Positions 38,501-48,631 of a DNA stretch of 64,000 bases are shown piece by piece. Location of the stretch: NCBI GenBank assembly GCA_028583605.1, contig CM053326.1, positions 20,240,536 through 20,304,535 on the forward strand, in the 5' to 3' direction. Each line of letters starts with the position of its first letter. Within the stretch, counting starts at the first letter, position 1. A model generated the notes under the pieces. The model saw only the letters and a program-made list of their open reading frames with translations, ran no database searches and had not been told where the DNA came from. Origin of the DNA: Dastarcus helophoroides (taxonomy: Eukaryota; Arthropoda; Insecta; Coleoptera; Bothrideridae). The position numbers and the translations under genes were made by a program.

Positions 38501-39258
38501 AAAATTAATAATAAAATATGTGGTTACCAAATATGTAAATTATTATGCCCTGCATAATGTCAATCATCAATTTTTTATCCTATGCATCATAACTTTATCA
38601 TATGTATCACTTGTTAAAATAAAAACAAATAAAATTAAAGCTTTTAATTGGGCAGTTGCACATTTTAAATGTGTACCTGCGAATACAATCGAAAAATCTA
38701 ATTATTATTAAAGCAGCCTCAAATTAATTACTTTTTAATCAGGTATTCCTTAAATTTACAACTGTCCAGAGCAGAAAACTGAATGACTATACAGACATAA
38801 ATCATGGGCAGTTTCGCCCAGTAATTGACTTATTAATGTTAGCATAATAGGAATTTTCACTAATATGTAGTACTCATTTACTTTCATTGACTATTTTATT
38901 CAGGTTCCTTCGCTAATATAATGGAAATGTATTCGTAAGCAAGCACAGAAACTACTCCAGAGAGTAGAAAATAAAACAAAACAAAGGTAAAATCGTAAGG
39001 AAAATACACCAAACCACCAATGGGGCATCAACAACAATATAATTGAATAAAAATAAACGTTTACATAGTCAAAATATACAACAAAGTTACAAATAAATTA
39101 AATATAGCACTAAGCAGTAATATGGGTAACCACCAAATAAAACCTACGTGAGACTCAATCTTTCCATTTTCGGTAACAATCCAATGTGTGACAGCACAAA
39201 CTTCACATAGTAAGTTACCAAACAAAACAACAATAACAAATAATTTAGAATTCACCAT
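29564..39258 (-). CDS. TTC17: Tetratricopeptide repeat protein 17 (TTC17) homologue, 12 exons
   Basis: Exons, 5' to 3': 39,258-39,148; 37,314-36,719; 34,721-34,437; 34,389-33,835; 33,542-33,293; 32,767-32,242; 32,045-31,836; 31,782-31,620; 31,234-30,997; 30,943-30,786; 30,156-30,051; 29,719-29,564. All junctions are GT-AG and the sum is 3,354 nt (1,117 residues), close to the vertebrate length of about 1,140. An N-terminal signal peptide (KLFVIVVLFGNLLCEVCA) precedes THWIVTENGKIESH, the TTC17 signature start. TPR blocks follow: SSWVHYNLGTIFWRMMGFG, then QYKDIPLYNLAGILHNSD; SWILATLASLYWRV; and TSWLLANAGAIYWRIIGN with PLISLANVLHR. GWPTKSECLKWNLPVDG and FLPPENKGFQ are also typical of the family. 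Vertebrate TTC17 is linked to actin polymerisation and ciliogenesis. The second in-frame Met was chosen as start because it begins the signal peptide. Confidence 0.93.
30221..30552 (+). mobile_element. Solo LTR (retrotransposon) in a TTC17 intron
   Basis: Starts TGTAAC and ends GCAACA, about 332 bp. It has a TATA-like run near 30,365 (tatatatatagg), AATAAA near 30,500, and a terminus ending accggtaacgcgcgcaaca. The flanks share atat (4 bp). It lies in the intron between exons 10 and 11 (30,157-30,785). No internal coding region or second LTR is present, so it is a recombined solo LTR. The orientation given is that of the TATA and polyadenylation signals. Confidence 0.65.
34390..34436 (-). other. 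47-bp intron of the TTC17 homologue
   Basis: GTAAGT at the 5' end and TTGCAG at the 3' end. Removing it joins QVHD to SLESILSDLHDFHSQQQQ in frame. Without splicing the frame is broken, which explains the two overlapping open frames here. Confidence 0.85.
35042..35515. repeat. Fold-back (palindromic) element in TTC17 intron 2
   Basis: The left arm (about 35,047-35,205) and right arm (about 35,352-35,511) are inverted copies over about 155 bp. Both contain gtgtcaaa, ctactaaaagtgttcg, cccaccatcgtagggg, cttcttcag and the sequence down to tttcaaaacatcagag. The spacer holds two copies, about 88 bp apart, of cacggtaactca, tatgtccac and ccagaggcgaaactcttct. No coding region is seen. A decayed CTGAAGAAG, hairpin, GGGCGAAACGTC motif lies in each arm. 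Confidence 0.8.
35991..36444. repeat. Second fold-back element in TTC17 intron 2
   Basis: Arms at 35,991-36,114 and 36,322-36,444 are inverted copies: tccattcctgctgattggca, cttcgccagtt, cttacagacgtc, gttaaggaatggcaatcttt and attgcgtta. The spacer carries, on the minus strand, CTGATGACGGGCA followed by tgcccgaaacgtt. The layout resembles the neighbouring fold-back element although the sequences are unrelated. Confidence 0.8.
38136..38463. mobile_element. Inverted-repeat element with transposase-like N-terminal scrap, TTC17 intron 1
   Basis: Arms of about 60 bp (38,136-38,196 and 38,400-38,463) are inverted: aaaaagttttctaatctag, gctgctgtcattttt and acgtatgttccttaa. Between them a plus-strand frame starting near 38,262 reads MEEKSFIVESYFRTVQKSN before stops. 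This resembles the helix-turn-helix start (FxVExYFRT) found in mariner-like transposases of insects. It is therefore probably an internally deleted DNA transposon. No clean target duplication was identified. Confidence 0.6.
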
Positions 39259-39918
39259 TTTAAACACAACAAATAACAGAAATTGACATTTTATTTTATG
39301 ACAACCTAAACATCTAAGGTTAGGTTGAAATGTCTAACCACAGAACAATAACTGTCAAGAAATGGTGTCTGATGAATGACATTTGAGGAATGATATGGAT
39401 TAGCTAACCCAAAGAACAACGCGTCATCTGGAGTTGTGTTGCAAACTACAATAGACGAATAAAAATGTTTTGCTGGTTTTTGACGTTCGTTTAAATTTTA
39501 ATGCTTGTTTGCATGAGATTATACTTATTTCAATCAAAATATATTAAAATGAGAATTTTAAGACAAATAGCGTTAGATATTGCTGTAACGGGTTTTTAAC
39601 GTGATAAAAAGATTGAAGAAGCATTTTTCGGTATTTATTAATCTAAAAATATAACTTACATTAAATGAACGTATAATGTATACCTAAATATAAATATAGT
39701 AATATAACAGTTTTTATTATACATAAATATTTTTTATATTCCTTTAATCACATATTTTTAAAACCGCAGTAGTAATACAATTTCTTACAGCCACGCTTTC
39801 GACAAACCAAATTTACGGTGTAACTGGAGATTTTACGTATAATTATTTTTCATATTGTAACGTTTGGTATAAGCTACATATAAAACGAAACTAAATATAT
39901 TTTTATCACGTTTTTCGT
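39259..39918. other. Intergenic DNA between TTC17 start and ferritin 3' end
   Basis: Two same-strand genes flank this stretch: the ferritin stop at 39,919 and the TTC17 start at 39,258. It must hold the ferritin 3' UTR and the TTC17 promoter. It is AT-rich and no element was recognised. Confidence 0.4.
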
Positions 39919-42900
39919 TTAGGAGGCCAGTTTTTGGTCAAACATGTATACTCCTAAGCCCTCTCCAACTCTCTTGAGGTTGGTTACATTGTCGCCGATT
40001 TCTTTGATAGCGTCTACTTGCTCTTGGAGGTAGTGAGTCTCCAAGAAATCGCACAAATTGACATCCATATGGCCGGAGGCGATGCTGTGTAAAGTTAACA
40101 AATTCTGCGAAAAATAACAAGTGTTATTACAAAGAAATGGACAGAAACAGAATTATTTCCTGTTATTGGGTCTTGGGGATTGAAACATTTTAAGGGCGAA
40201 AATTGCTTTAGAGAGTTGATTAAGAGAATCTGTTTTTAATACGTTCTATTGAATGTGTATTCAACGTAATAAACGTGAGTTACATTTATCAGTGGGTTTT
40301 GCATAGAGGGTCACGTGACCATTTAAAATTAATTACTGTTCTACGCATATGTCTGCATTTTACAATTCTGTGTTGTATTAAAGTAGATCTACACCAATGC
40401 AAATTTACTCGTGTGCGCCAAAATTTTATCAATGTGGACTGTGCCTAAATACAATTTAGATTTTGATGCAGGCTTCCTTTCTCAGTTAATAGCTTCTCAT
40501 AAAATTTTACAATAAAGGGAGCTCTGGCTTGGTTATTAACATAACACAGCTTCTACGTGTTTCTAACTTACTTAATACATTCACACTGAAATTCAGCTGC
40601 ATATTGCTTAAATATGCTAAAGCGGAACCAATATATGCTGGTTTTGTTTCATCCTAAATATGAAACGGAGGCAGTTTTGTAATAGTCACACAAATGGAAT
40701 GGAAACAAGCGACTAAGCAAATAAATCTATGGAACCTGGAACACATATTTAAATTTAGCTGATGATCAGGTGAGATCAGACCTTTGAAAGCCTAAAAAAC
40801 TTTTTAAAACATTTAGGAGGGTTTGGAAGGCTTCAAAGAGCTTTGTTTGCCTCTAGAGGGCTTAAAAGTGCTTTAGAGGACGCTGAAAGCTTTTAGAAGA
40901 CTTTAAAAGCTTTTGAAAAGCTTTAGATGACTGTAAGCCGGAGATGACTTTGGAAGCTTCTAGAATAGCTTCTAAAAAGGGTAAAACTGCGTCAGAGAAA
41001 TTATAATATTTTTAGACGTCATTAAAAACTTCGAGATCTGCTACAAGGCGTTGTAGAAAGCTCAATAATTTACTACGGCTTTTAAATTATTTAGAGGACT
41101 TTGGAAGACTCTGCAGTGTCCTCACTTGACACTTTTCCTAACTTCTAGAGGTTCCTAAACTACTAGAAAAAGTCAAATGCCTTGAAAATTGCGTCTTCGA
41201 GAAAAGTTCAGCATCGTATGTGTAAAAATCTGAAATGTAAACAAAAGACAAAGCGGACAAAATTACTGAAACAGGGAGTTCATTTATATTAAATAATTAA
41301 ATCTTATTAGTTGCTTCAAGTCTTTTGAAAATTTGCAACTCTATTGATCTATGAAGGTTTTGGAGGGGCCTTTAAAGCGCTTTGAAAGCGTCTGCTGTCT
41401 CGAAAGGGTGTCCTTTCAAGAGGGTGTGAAGCTTATAAATTATTTTGCAAGCCTCTGCTGCAGCAATTTAAACGCTTACAGACAGATTTATGGCAAATAA
41501 AAATCCACATATTTAATAACTTATTTTTATTTGGAATCATGTTTCCTACGACTTATTATTTCATTGTTTAGACACAATACAGCAATGAATATTCAAAAGT
41601 AAATAAACAATCTTCAATAAAATAATTAGAAAGCAAAGAAATCAAACGGTAAATATTTTCTACAATTCGATTTCAGACACAAACAGGGCGTCCTAGTAAC
41701 CTTTTCTTTTGACACATCCAAATTTCCAGACGCTTCATAACCCCTTGTACTGGAATCTTCCATGCTGCCATAGTCAAAAGTTAGTTCCTCGCCTTTCTCA
41801 ATGTCCCTTATTGCAAAAATACACAACTTTGGTATAAACTCGTTAACCCTAATAAGGACTAAACCACAATTGGGATCGCAGCTGTGGTTGAGATACCTCC
41901 CTATATTACCCCTAAGTGTAGGATCTATAAAATGTTGATATTTCGTCTGACCGAAATTCTCATTGACGCAAAACACATAATTTGAATACCCTAAAGTCCT
42001 ATATTTCTCAATACGTCGTTTGGCGTCAGTTTTTGTCAAAATTTCACCAGCGTATTCACAAATAAAACCACCTGTTGGAATCCGTTCTTCGGTTTCTACC
42101 CCCAAACCTTTGCTCAGTACAATGTCTCTGCGTAAGCCACCTTTACTTCGAGACAATTTGGGATGGGCCACCTTTGTTTGGGTCACTTTGTGGGTCACCT
42201 TTAAGTGAGTTATCCATGCAAGGGTTACCTTTGCACGAGACACCCACGGGCGAGTTCGTTTGGTATGGTTCACTAATGCGTTGGTCACGAATGCATGGGC
42301 CACATTCACATGAAACACCTTCGCATGGGCCACCTTGACATAAAACACCTTCGCGTGGGTTACCTTCACATAAAATACCTACGCGTGGGTTACCTTCACA
42401 TAGCATACCTTCGCGTTGGTTACCTTTACATAAAATACCTTCGCCTGAGTTGCCTTCACATAAAATACCTTTGCGTGTGTCACCTTCACAGAAAACACCT
42501 TCACGTAGGTCACCTTTACAGGAGACAACTTCGCGTGAAACAGTTTTATACGAAACTCCTCCAACACTTTCACATTTGATAATTTTCAAGTTCTTTCTGG
42601 GGCCGAACTGAACAAGTCTGTTGCCGCAGAATTCTTGGCATGAGCAATTTCTGTTGCACTCGTATGCTGGTTGACCGGTGGAATTACTTTGAAATATGTA
42701 GGATTTTGGCTCGTTTATGTTTTGGAAACTGTAGTGAACTCCGCTTCTGGATAAGCATTCGCAGGTAGTTGGGGAGCAGATTCCAGTGCAAGTACATCCG
42801 GGAAATTCGACACTCAATAATTCATCTATGTTTTCGGTGAGCCAACACTCCGGTAAATATTCTAAAGCGTCATCGGGGTGCTCGTAATCATCCCAGAAAG

Positions 42901-45900
42901 GCATAATGGGTTGCACTTGGGGGATTTTCTTAATGCCCAGTTTTCAGTGTTCTTTCAATTAATAACTGCTTCGGATATGTACGAAAGTATGGTTACTATA
43001 TTTCCATTTACATTAGTTAAATTTTCACAAGTATCGCACTTCATTAAAATCGAGAGAATTACAAAATATAGTATGATTAACTCTAAGAAAAATATGTTTA
43101 TGCACCAATTTAACACACGTATAGCACTCGAAAGTTCAATTCAATATTATTTTAGAAAAAGTAAAATCCCAAGTAAGTAAAAATTACTGCAAACCAAACG
43201 CTTAACTAAAACAAGTACTTTGGTATCTAATTTAAGGTTATGTAATTAATGACAATGACATGAGTGACATTTATGAGAGAATCATAGATAGTTACGGCTG
43301 CGTTCCGTAATACCGAATACTCCTAATAACGACACATTTTTAATACTAAACAATATTTAACAGATTAAGCCACAATTTTATGTCTGGAATATAAATTACA
43401 ACTTGCTGGCCCTGGCGAACTTCGTACTGCCTCAGAATTAATAAATATTACCTCTCTTAGCTGAACTAAATTTTTCAGTATCTCTCTGAAGATAATAGCA
43501 TGGCGGTCGAAACGCGTTAGAGCAACCTGTGTTGTGTTTTTTAATCTTTCTTGGTTTCAGGGGACAAGTTTTGTTTTCAATTTTAAATTTTTACATTAAA
43601 ATATTTTATATGCTCGCATATAAGCTTTATTGCTTCGCGACAAACCCCTATGCCCTTTTCCGAGTGAATCCTAAGCAAAAAAAGAGCCATAATTAAAGGA
43701 GATACAGCGCCATCTACTGGTGTACGTTACGATACATTTCTGTCATGTTCCTATTATGAATCACGGATGACGCTGTACACGGATAACTTATAAAACATTT
43801 TTTCGTTAATTTTTTCAATATTTTAGTCCTTATTCTGCTATTCGAGGCCGAGACAAATTCAACAAAGCAAAGATCATAAAAATCCGTCCAGCCGTTCTGG
43901 AGTTATAAACTAACTAGCACGACTTTGTTTTATGTATACAGATACTAGATCTGCGTCAATTCCCGTACGCGAAGCTGAATTCCTTAGAAACCGCAATTTA
44001 TATTTGTTTCATTTGAGTCAAGAACGTATTGTAAAAATTATTACAGAAAAATAATACAAAGTAATGTTCAGATTAAATTCAAAATTCTGTTACATCTTTA
44101 ATCCTGAAATTTCAATTTTTTTGACAAAACTTGTACTTTTTCCTTAGAAGTTGAATTTTTTCGACAATTTGAAATTTATAAAGCCTAAATTTCGGAATTA
44201 AACTTCAAAATTAAACTCAAAATTTCGACTTCCTTAAAAAAGTCATTTTAAATTAGAAATTTCGGTTTTACTTCGACTTTTTTCTCGAAATTTTCATTTA
44301 TTTCATTTTATTAATGTTTTTAGAAATAAAATTTTTCACGATATTTTAATTTAATCTCAAAGGTTAAAATTAAATTACACTCGAAATTTTGACTATTTTT
44401 AATGACATAAAAGTGTGGTTTACATGTAGGATTGTTAATGTTCCGTATTTTTACATGTTTGTATATTTCGGTCAGAAAAATGCTTTAATTGTATCTCCCG
44501 CAGTTTTAAAAAGCACGAAGATGATCTTTTTTGGATAGGATATATTTCAATTTGACAGTAAGACTCTTTGTGTCGAAGCTTTAAAGTAATTTGAAAACTT
44601 TTGAGGAACAGTTTTTTTGGAAATTGGAAACTTCGGGATGCTTCTTTAAAGTCTTAGAAGCATCCAGAGTTCCAAAAATAGGTTTCAAGATCGCAGTAGA
44701 AATCTGTAGTAGCTTTGAAGGCCTCCCAAGTATTTTTTAAGCTTATAATGTTCTCTAAGAACAGTTTTGGAAGCCTTCAATAGACTTTGAGAGCCTAAAG
44801 GGTACTTTGGAGACCTTAAGAGCTCTTTGAGAGATTTTAGGGTGCTTTGGGAGCCTCTGTATGACTTTAGCAAGAGATCGTGAGAGTTGCCAGAGCTGTA
44901 AAGCTTTCAGGTGGTAGTATGATTTCAAAAGCCTTCGTTTATGAAGTTCTGAAGAAATTTCAAAGATTCCAAAGTTTTAAAGTTTTCACTTTAAATATCT
45001 TCTGAACTTTGGAAGCTTTCAGGTGCTAGTATGATTTCAAAAGCCTTTCATTTATGAAGTTCTGAAGAAATTTCAAAGATTCCAAAGTTTTAAAGTGTTC
45101 ACTTTAAAATCTTCTGAACTTTGAAGTTCTTAAGTGGCACTTAAAGGCTTCAGAAGCGACATGGAAGTCTCTAGAGTGTTTTAAAACCTTCATGGCCGCT
45201 TAGAAAGTCCCAATAGTACTTAAAATATTCCAAAACAATTTAGGCGGCCATAGAACGCCTAGGAAATATGTAGAAGCTTGACAAAAAACTAAAAAAAGGG
45301 ACAAAATAACTATTTAATAGGACTGCAAGGTAAAAAACTTATTTGGGCATTCCTAGGGGAATGAAATTACCTCATTGACTTTTTTCTCCAATTCTAAGGC
45401 GGAATTCATTGCTTCAACGGCGGCTCCCCATTCTTGCTTCTCGGGGGCGCTGATTTCAGTCAGAATAATTCGTCCACCTCGCTTATTCATGTATTCCATA
45501 AATTTGTATGCGTGTTCCCGTTCTTCTTCTGAGCAAGTTTTGAAATATTTGAAATGTCCATGGAGGGCCACATCGTCCCTGTCGAAATAATATGCCTGGA
45601 AGGCAATTTGTATTAAGATTAAGATTGTTCCATGCAGTAAAAGATTCAAAATATCAGTTACAACGAGACTAAATCTAACAAGATCGAAACCGGTATTTGG
45701 TTCCCAAAAACTTTCAACGTGATAAATTTTCAAATCCATTGGTTTGTGCATTAAAATAGATATCGTCCGTGAGTTACTCAAAAATGAAAAATTATTTTAA
45801 AATAGAGAAATTAATTTCATTATGATTTGAATTCCCTCGTATTTAACACTTTTTATTCCAATTGGCGTAGTAAGGTCACCAAGAAACGAACCAAAATATT

Positions 45901-47606
45901 CTGTTTTTATATTGTTAATTTTAAGAGAGTCTAATTATGTAATTATCTGCAGAAGACAAAAAAATATCCACAAGTAAAAGTTAAAAAGTCTCAGTCGTAG
46001 AAGTAACAACATAATAGATGATTGCTGTTGCAATTTTATTATTTTCCCATACAAGGTATGACACAAGTGACACAATAATGTCATCGCATTTGTGATAAAC
46101 TGATGAAAAAATTCCTTCAAGTGGTTCTTTGACTATTACAGATTATAAACAGCAGTTCAAAACTGTCTTATCTAAAATAGGTCGTCTGTGTTACGCAGAT
46201 AATTATTTCCTTGGGGAACAATTTAAAAAATGTCTGCTAGCGCCACTAAAGCGCTTGTTTATTAAGTGACTTCTTGCACATACTTTGCGATAACAATACA
46301 AAGCAGATCAAGGGTCAGTATGGCCAATATTAAAAATCTAAATAGAGATAAACATTTGCAACGCACTTTGTCTTGTAAATAAATTAATGACGGTAAACTT
46401 CCATTAATTAGAAACTTGCTCGCATTTTTTTCTCAAGTAATTTTTGTTTTTAATCTCCTGGTGTCATTCATGGATCATGTTTTAAACCAAAAATTCTTCC
46501 TAATATTTTGAGTTTAAATGACAATTGTCGTTTCATAACTCAAAGTACATTTAATAATAAGTATAAATAGGTAAACAGTTCCTCAATGGAGCTATAAAAT
46601 CTTAGATTTTTTAAATCAGTTCCGCTTTGCAGTATTGTCGTCGGCGAATTATGAGTAATTTATTTAGCCACTGTTATGACAACTCATTTCATTAATCACA
46701 TATTCGTTTAATCTAAGCTCCATAAAATTCACAAATATTGCAGTTGCGTGAAATGAATTGACACATTAATTAAATATTAATTATATTATAATATTCAGAA
46801 CGGTTGACATAATACTGGCAAATAAACTACTGAGTCCACTGACCTAATTCACTGAAGATGCTGTAAAGCGAAACCGATTCGAAAAAATTTAAGATTTTTT
46901 TCTATATGCCAATAGAAGCAACTATTGCTGAGAATTACGAAACTGGTCAATGTTGTTGGTTGCAAATATTTCCAACTGTCATACGTTCGACTGTTTTACT
47001 TACATAACATTTAATTGACGATTTTCTTATTCTATTTGTTTTATTTTTTGCTAAATATAGTTTATGAGTTATGATTTTTGTTGAATATTTTTTACGATAC
47101 ATGAAAAATGCGATATAGCAAACACAAACAATGATATAAAATTTCAACAATTTATTGAGACCATTTCTTTGATGTTGTGTCACAGACAAAATTTTTTATG
47201 TTTCTTTTTAGTACGCCTTAAAATAACGTTAATCAAGCTTATTAAAGATAAGTAATTCTGGACTGTTCTCTGTGCGGTAGTTGTATAGGTAAAGCTGTTA
47301 ATAAAATATACGCATTAGCAGTTAATTGGGTTTGCAATATTGCAATGACAAAATTGTTTACATATAACATAAAATAACAGCAGCATTCCTCTTCCTTAAA
47401 AGCTACGTAAATAAATCAATAACATTAATTATGCATAGGTATTAACGTAAAGAATAACACATTAACAGTGAGATCGATTTTAATTATTTTTTTTCACTTA
47501 CCAATGAAAGGTACACGTAACTGGCGTATAATTCTACATTTATTTGTTTGTTAATTGCATCTTCGCAGTCTTTGTGGAAGTTCTGGCGGACCTGAGAGTG
47601 TGCCAT
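39919..47606 (-). CDS. Ferritin heavy chain, cytosolic type, 3 exons
   Basis: Exons: 47,606-47,502; 45,595-45,371; 40,104-39,919 (171 residues, the usual length). The protein starts [20 protein letters not shown] with no signal peptide, so it should be a cytosolic 24-mer iron-storage subunit that oxidises Fe(II). Ferroxidase residues are all present: Glu in [10 protein letters not shown], Tyr of VYLS, Glu and His of EEREHAYKF, Glu of LELEKKVNE and Gln of [11 protein letters not shown]. Introns follow YLSL and KKVNE. The second intron is 5.3 kb and contains a SETMAR-like gene on the same strand. A second ferritin gene lies about 1 kb upstream in tandem. No iron-responsive element with a CAGUGN loop was found in the visible 5' region. 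Confidence 0.93.
40780..41470. repeat. Degenerate repeats (gctttagaag-like) in ferritin intron 2
   Basis: Irregular repeats of words such as gcttttagaag, actttaaaagctttt, ggaagactt and gctttagagg. They lie just downstream of the SETMAR-like gene, on the side towards ferritin exon 3. The same style of repeat occurs at 44,640-45,290 on the other side of the gene. Confidence 0.5.
41626..42904 (-). pseudogene. SETMAR-type histone-lysine methyltransferase gene, split by a minisatellite block
   Basis: The first part starts [20 protein letters not shown] and carries a pre-SET cysteine cluster: [15 protein letters not shown], then [19 protein letters not shown]. The second part is a complete SET domain: [34 protein letters not shown] and [10 protein letters not shown] post-[11 protein letters not shown] ends in KYLPFDFF. 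All catalytic motifs are present. Homology is seamless (IKCES joined to KGLGV) if 454 nt (42,566-42,113) are removed. That block is 30-bp tandem repeats and shifts the frame, so the two halves are in different frames. Either it is spliced (GT at 42,567, AG ending at 42,108 restores the frame but loses Lys-Gly) or the gene is broken. It is otherwise intronless and lies inside ferritin intron 2. The annotated start is the first ATG; upstream in-frame codons begin with GTG. Confidence 0.75.
42290..42540. repeat. 30-bp minisatellite inside the SETMAR-like gene
   Basis: About eight to nine units of 30 bp, for example gcgtgggttaccttcacata followed by aaatacctac. On the gene's strand and in the frame of its N-terminal half they encode ten-residue repeats such as [10 protein letters not shown]. 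More decayed units continue to about 42,150. Because units are multiples of three, frames stay open through the array without necessarily being coding. Confidence 0.9.
43480..43590 (+). repeat. Dispersed repeat with CTGAAGAT hairpin GAAACGCGTT core
   Basis: CTCTCTGAAGATAATAGC at 43,482, then atggcggtc, GAAACGCGTTAGAGCAACC and the family tail ending ttcaggggacaag. The flanking CTCT and AGAG could pair, as helix I does in a hammerhead. It is a plus-strand copy of the family at 1.4, 8.8 and 10.7 kb. Confidence 0.6.
43690..43960 (+). mobile_element. RTE-like LINE or SINE 3' end fragment
   Basis: The stretch ends with aaaatccgtccagccgttct followed by ggagttataaactaactagc and a final tatacagat. 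This resembles the 3' tails of insect RTE-type LINEs and the SINEs that share them. No coding region is attached. The assignment rests on familiarity with that tail only. Confidence 0.4.
44640..45290. repeat. Degenerate repeats in ferritin intron 2, with a 114-bp tandem duplication
   Basis: Same gcttttagaag-like style as 40,780-41,470. Within it, the stretch beginning ggtggtagtatgatttcaaa at 44,911 is repeated at 45,025 (114 bp later) with few differences. The two repeat regions bracket the SETMAR-like gene. Confidence 0.6.
45655..45770 (+). repeat. Decayed copy of the hammerhead-bearing repeat, ferritin intron 1
   Basis: Shares with 55,180-55,270 the text atctaacaagatcgaaaccg, gtatttggtt, and a weaker match ending in attggt-tgtgc. 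The catalytic box is mutated: the counterpart of CTGACGAGATCT reads agactaaatct here. Helix II half and GAAAC are kept. Confidence 0.65.
46845..46890 (+). repeat. Short CTGAAGAT hairpin GAAACCG motif
   Basis: CTGAAGAT at 46,852 is followed by gct, loop gtaa, agc, then GAAACCG. It is a third sequence family with the same formula as the dispersed repeats. It is in ferritin intron 1. The extent of the element around it is unclear. Confidence 0.4.
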
Positions 47607-48631
47607 TTCAATAGATCTATTTTCGCTGGTCTGAATTTCTGTTCTGCCGATACTTATTGAAAATGATGGAAATGTTTATTTTAGGTGCGCGTTAGGCGAC
47701 TTGCGCACTCGCCGTTTTCCCGGTCGCGATTAAATCTTTAAGGAGGAGCGAGTTCCCTTCAATAAAGGCATAGAGAAACTAAAATCTCTGATCAGAAGGG
47801 TTATTATTGGACTATGTGGAAACGTATTTGTTCCAGCAAATTCCTAATGATGTAAGCAATATGATCGAAGGTTCTTTGGAATTAAATTAAGAATCTCAAA
47901 AAGCAAAAAGAGAAACATTAACTATTTTCGACATTTTGATTTGGAAATTGGACTTTTTTTCTCAAAATTTTATTAATCTCATGGAATCCTCTTCCATGTT
48001 AATGTTATAAAAAATATCGTGAACAACATGACATGGAAGGCGATGTCGTGTTGTTCACGATATTTTTGACAACTAAAAAAACTCAACATGCTTAAAATAA
48101 TGTTACAAAACATTTTATATCGTGTCTGCAATATAATGACTACTAAAATAAGAAGAGAAGCTCAACATGCTCCAAATGAGGTTGCAAAACCTTCCACGTT
48201 GTGTTACGATCTCTGTGATGACAAAAAGAAGTTCATCGTACCGAAATCTTTTTCTACAGCGAACCCATCTACTTTTAATAAATGACGTAAAGTAGGCTAG
48301 CCATGAAGTTGGAACTCATGCTATGGACCCCTCAAGGGTTTATGGACCCCAGGTAAAGAAACCCTGTTCTAGATGGTGTGGTCAGGAGATCTGCACAAGT
48401 CACTTCATAATAACTTTCTGGCACGTTCCATAAAGGGATGCAAATACTAAACGATTTTTAACACATCAGTTCGTTATACATATATTATTATTTTCAAAAT
48501 TTTCTATTATAAACTCGAATTTGGCTCAAATTTTGCATTTCTTCCAAAATTAGTCTTTTAATTTTATATATAAGCATATATTACATCTTGGTTTAGAGTC
48601 AAAGTTTAATAAAAGACAGTGACTACATTTT
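47607..48631. other. Intergenic DNA between the two ferritin genes
   Basis: Holds the 5' region of ferritin 1 and the 3' region of ferritin 2. Arms 48,009-48,034 and 48,042-48,067 form a near-perfect hairpin (aaatatcgtgaacaacat and its complement). After it, actcaacatgct-like pieces repeat directly. Near 48,310-48,375 the text ggaccccaggtaaagaaacc resembles the end of a hAT-type element, but no partner end was found. Confidence 0.5.
48009..48067. repeat. Near-perfect inverted repeat (hairpin)
   Basis: Two arms of about 26 bp with an 8-bp spacer: the left contains atcgtgaacaacatgacat, the right atgtcgtgttgttcacgat. It could be the folded end of a small DNA transposon. Confidence 0.7.

Noticed and set aside
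42295..42579. Plus-strand open frame of 94 codons over the SETMAR-like gene
   Set aside because: It is an antisense shadow of the 30-bp minisatellite, whose unit length keeps several frames open.
47695..47713. Possible iron-responsive element hairpin (GGCGA with TCGCC) in the 5' region of ferritin 1
   Set aside because: The loop lacks CAGUGN and there is no bulged C at the required place.
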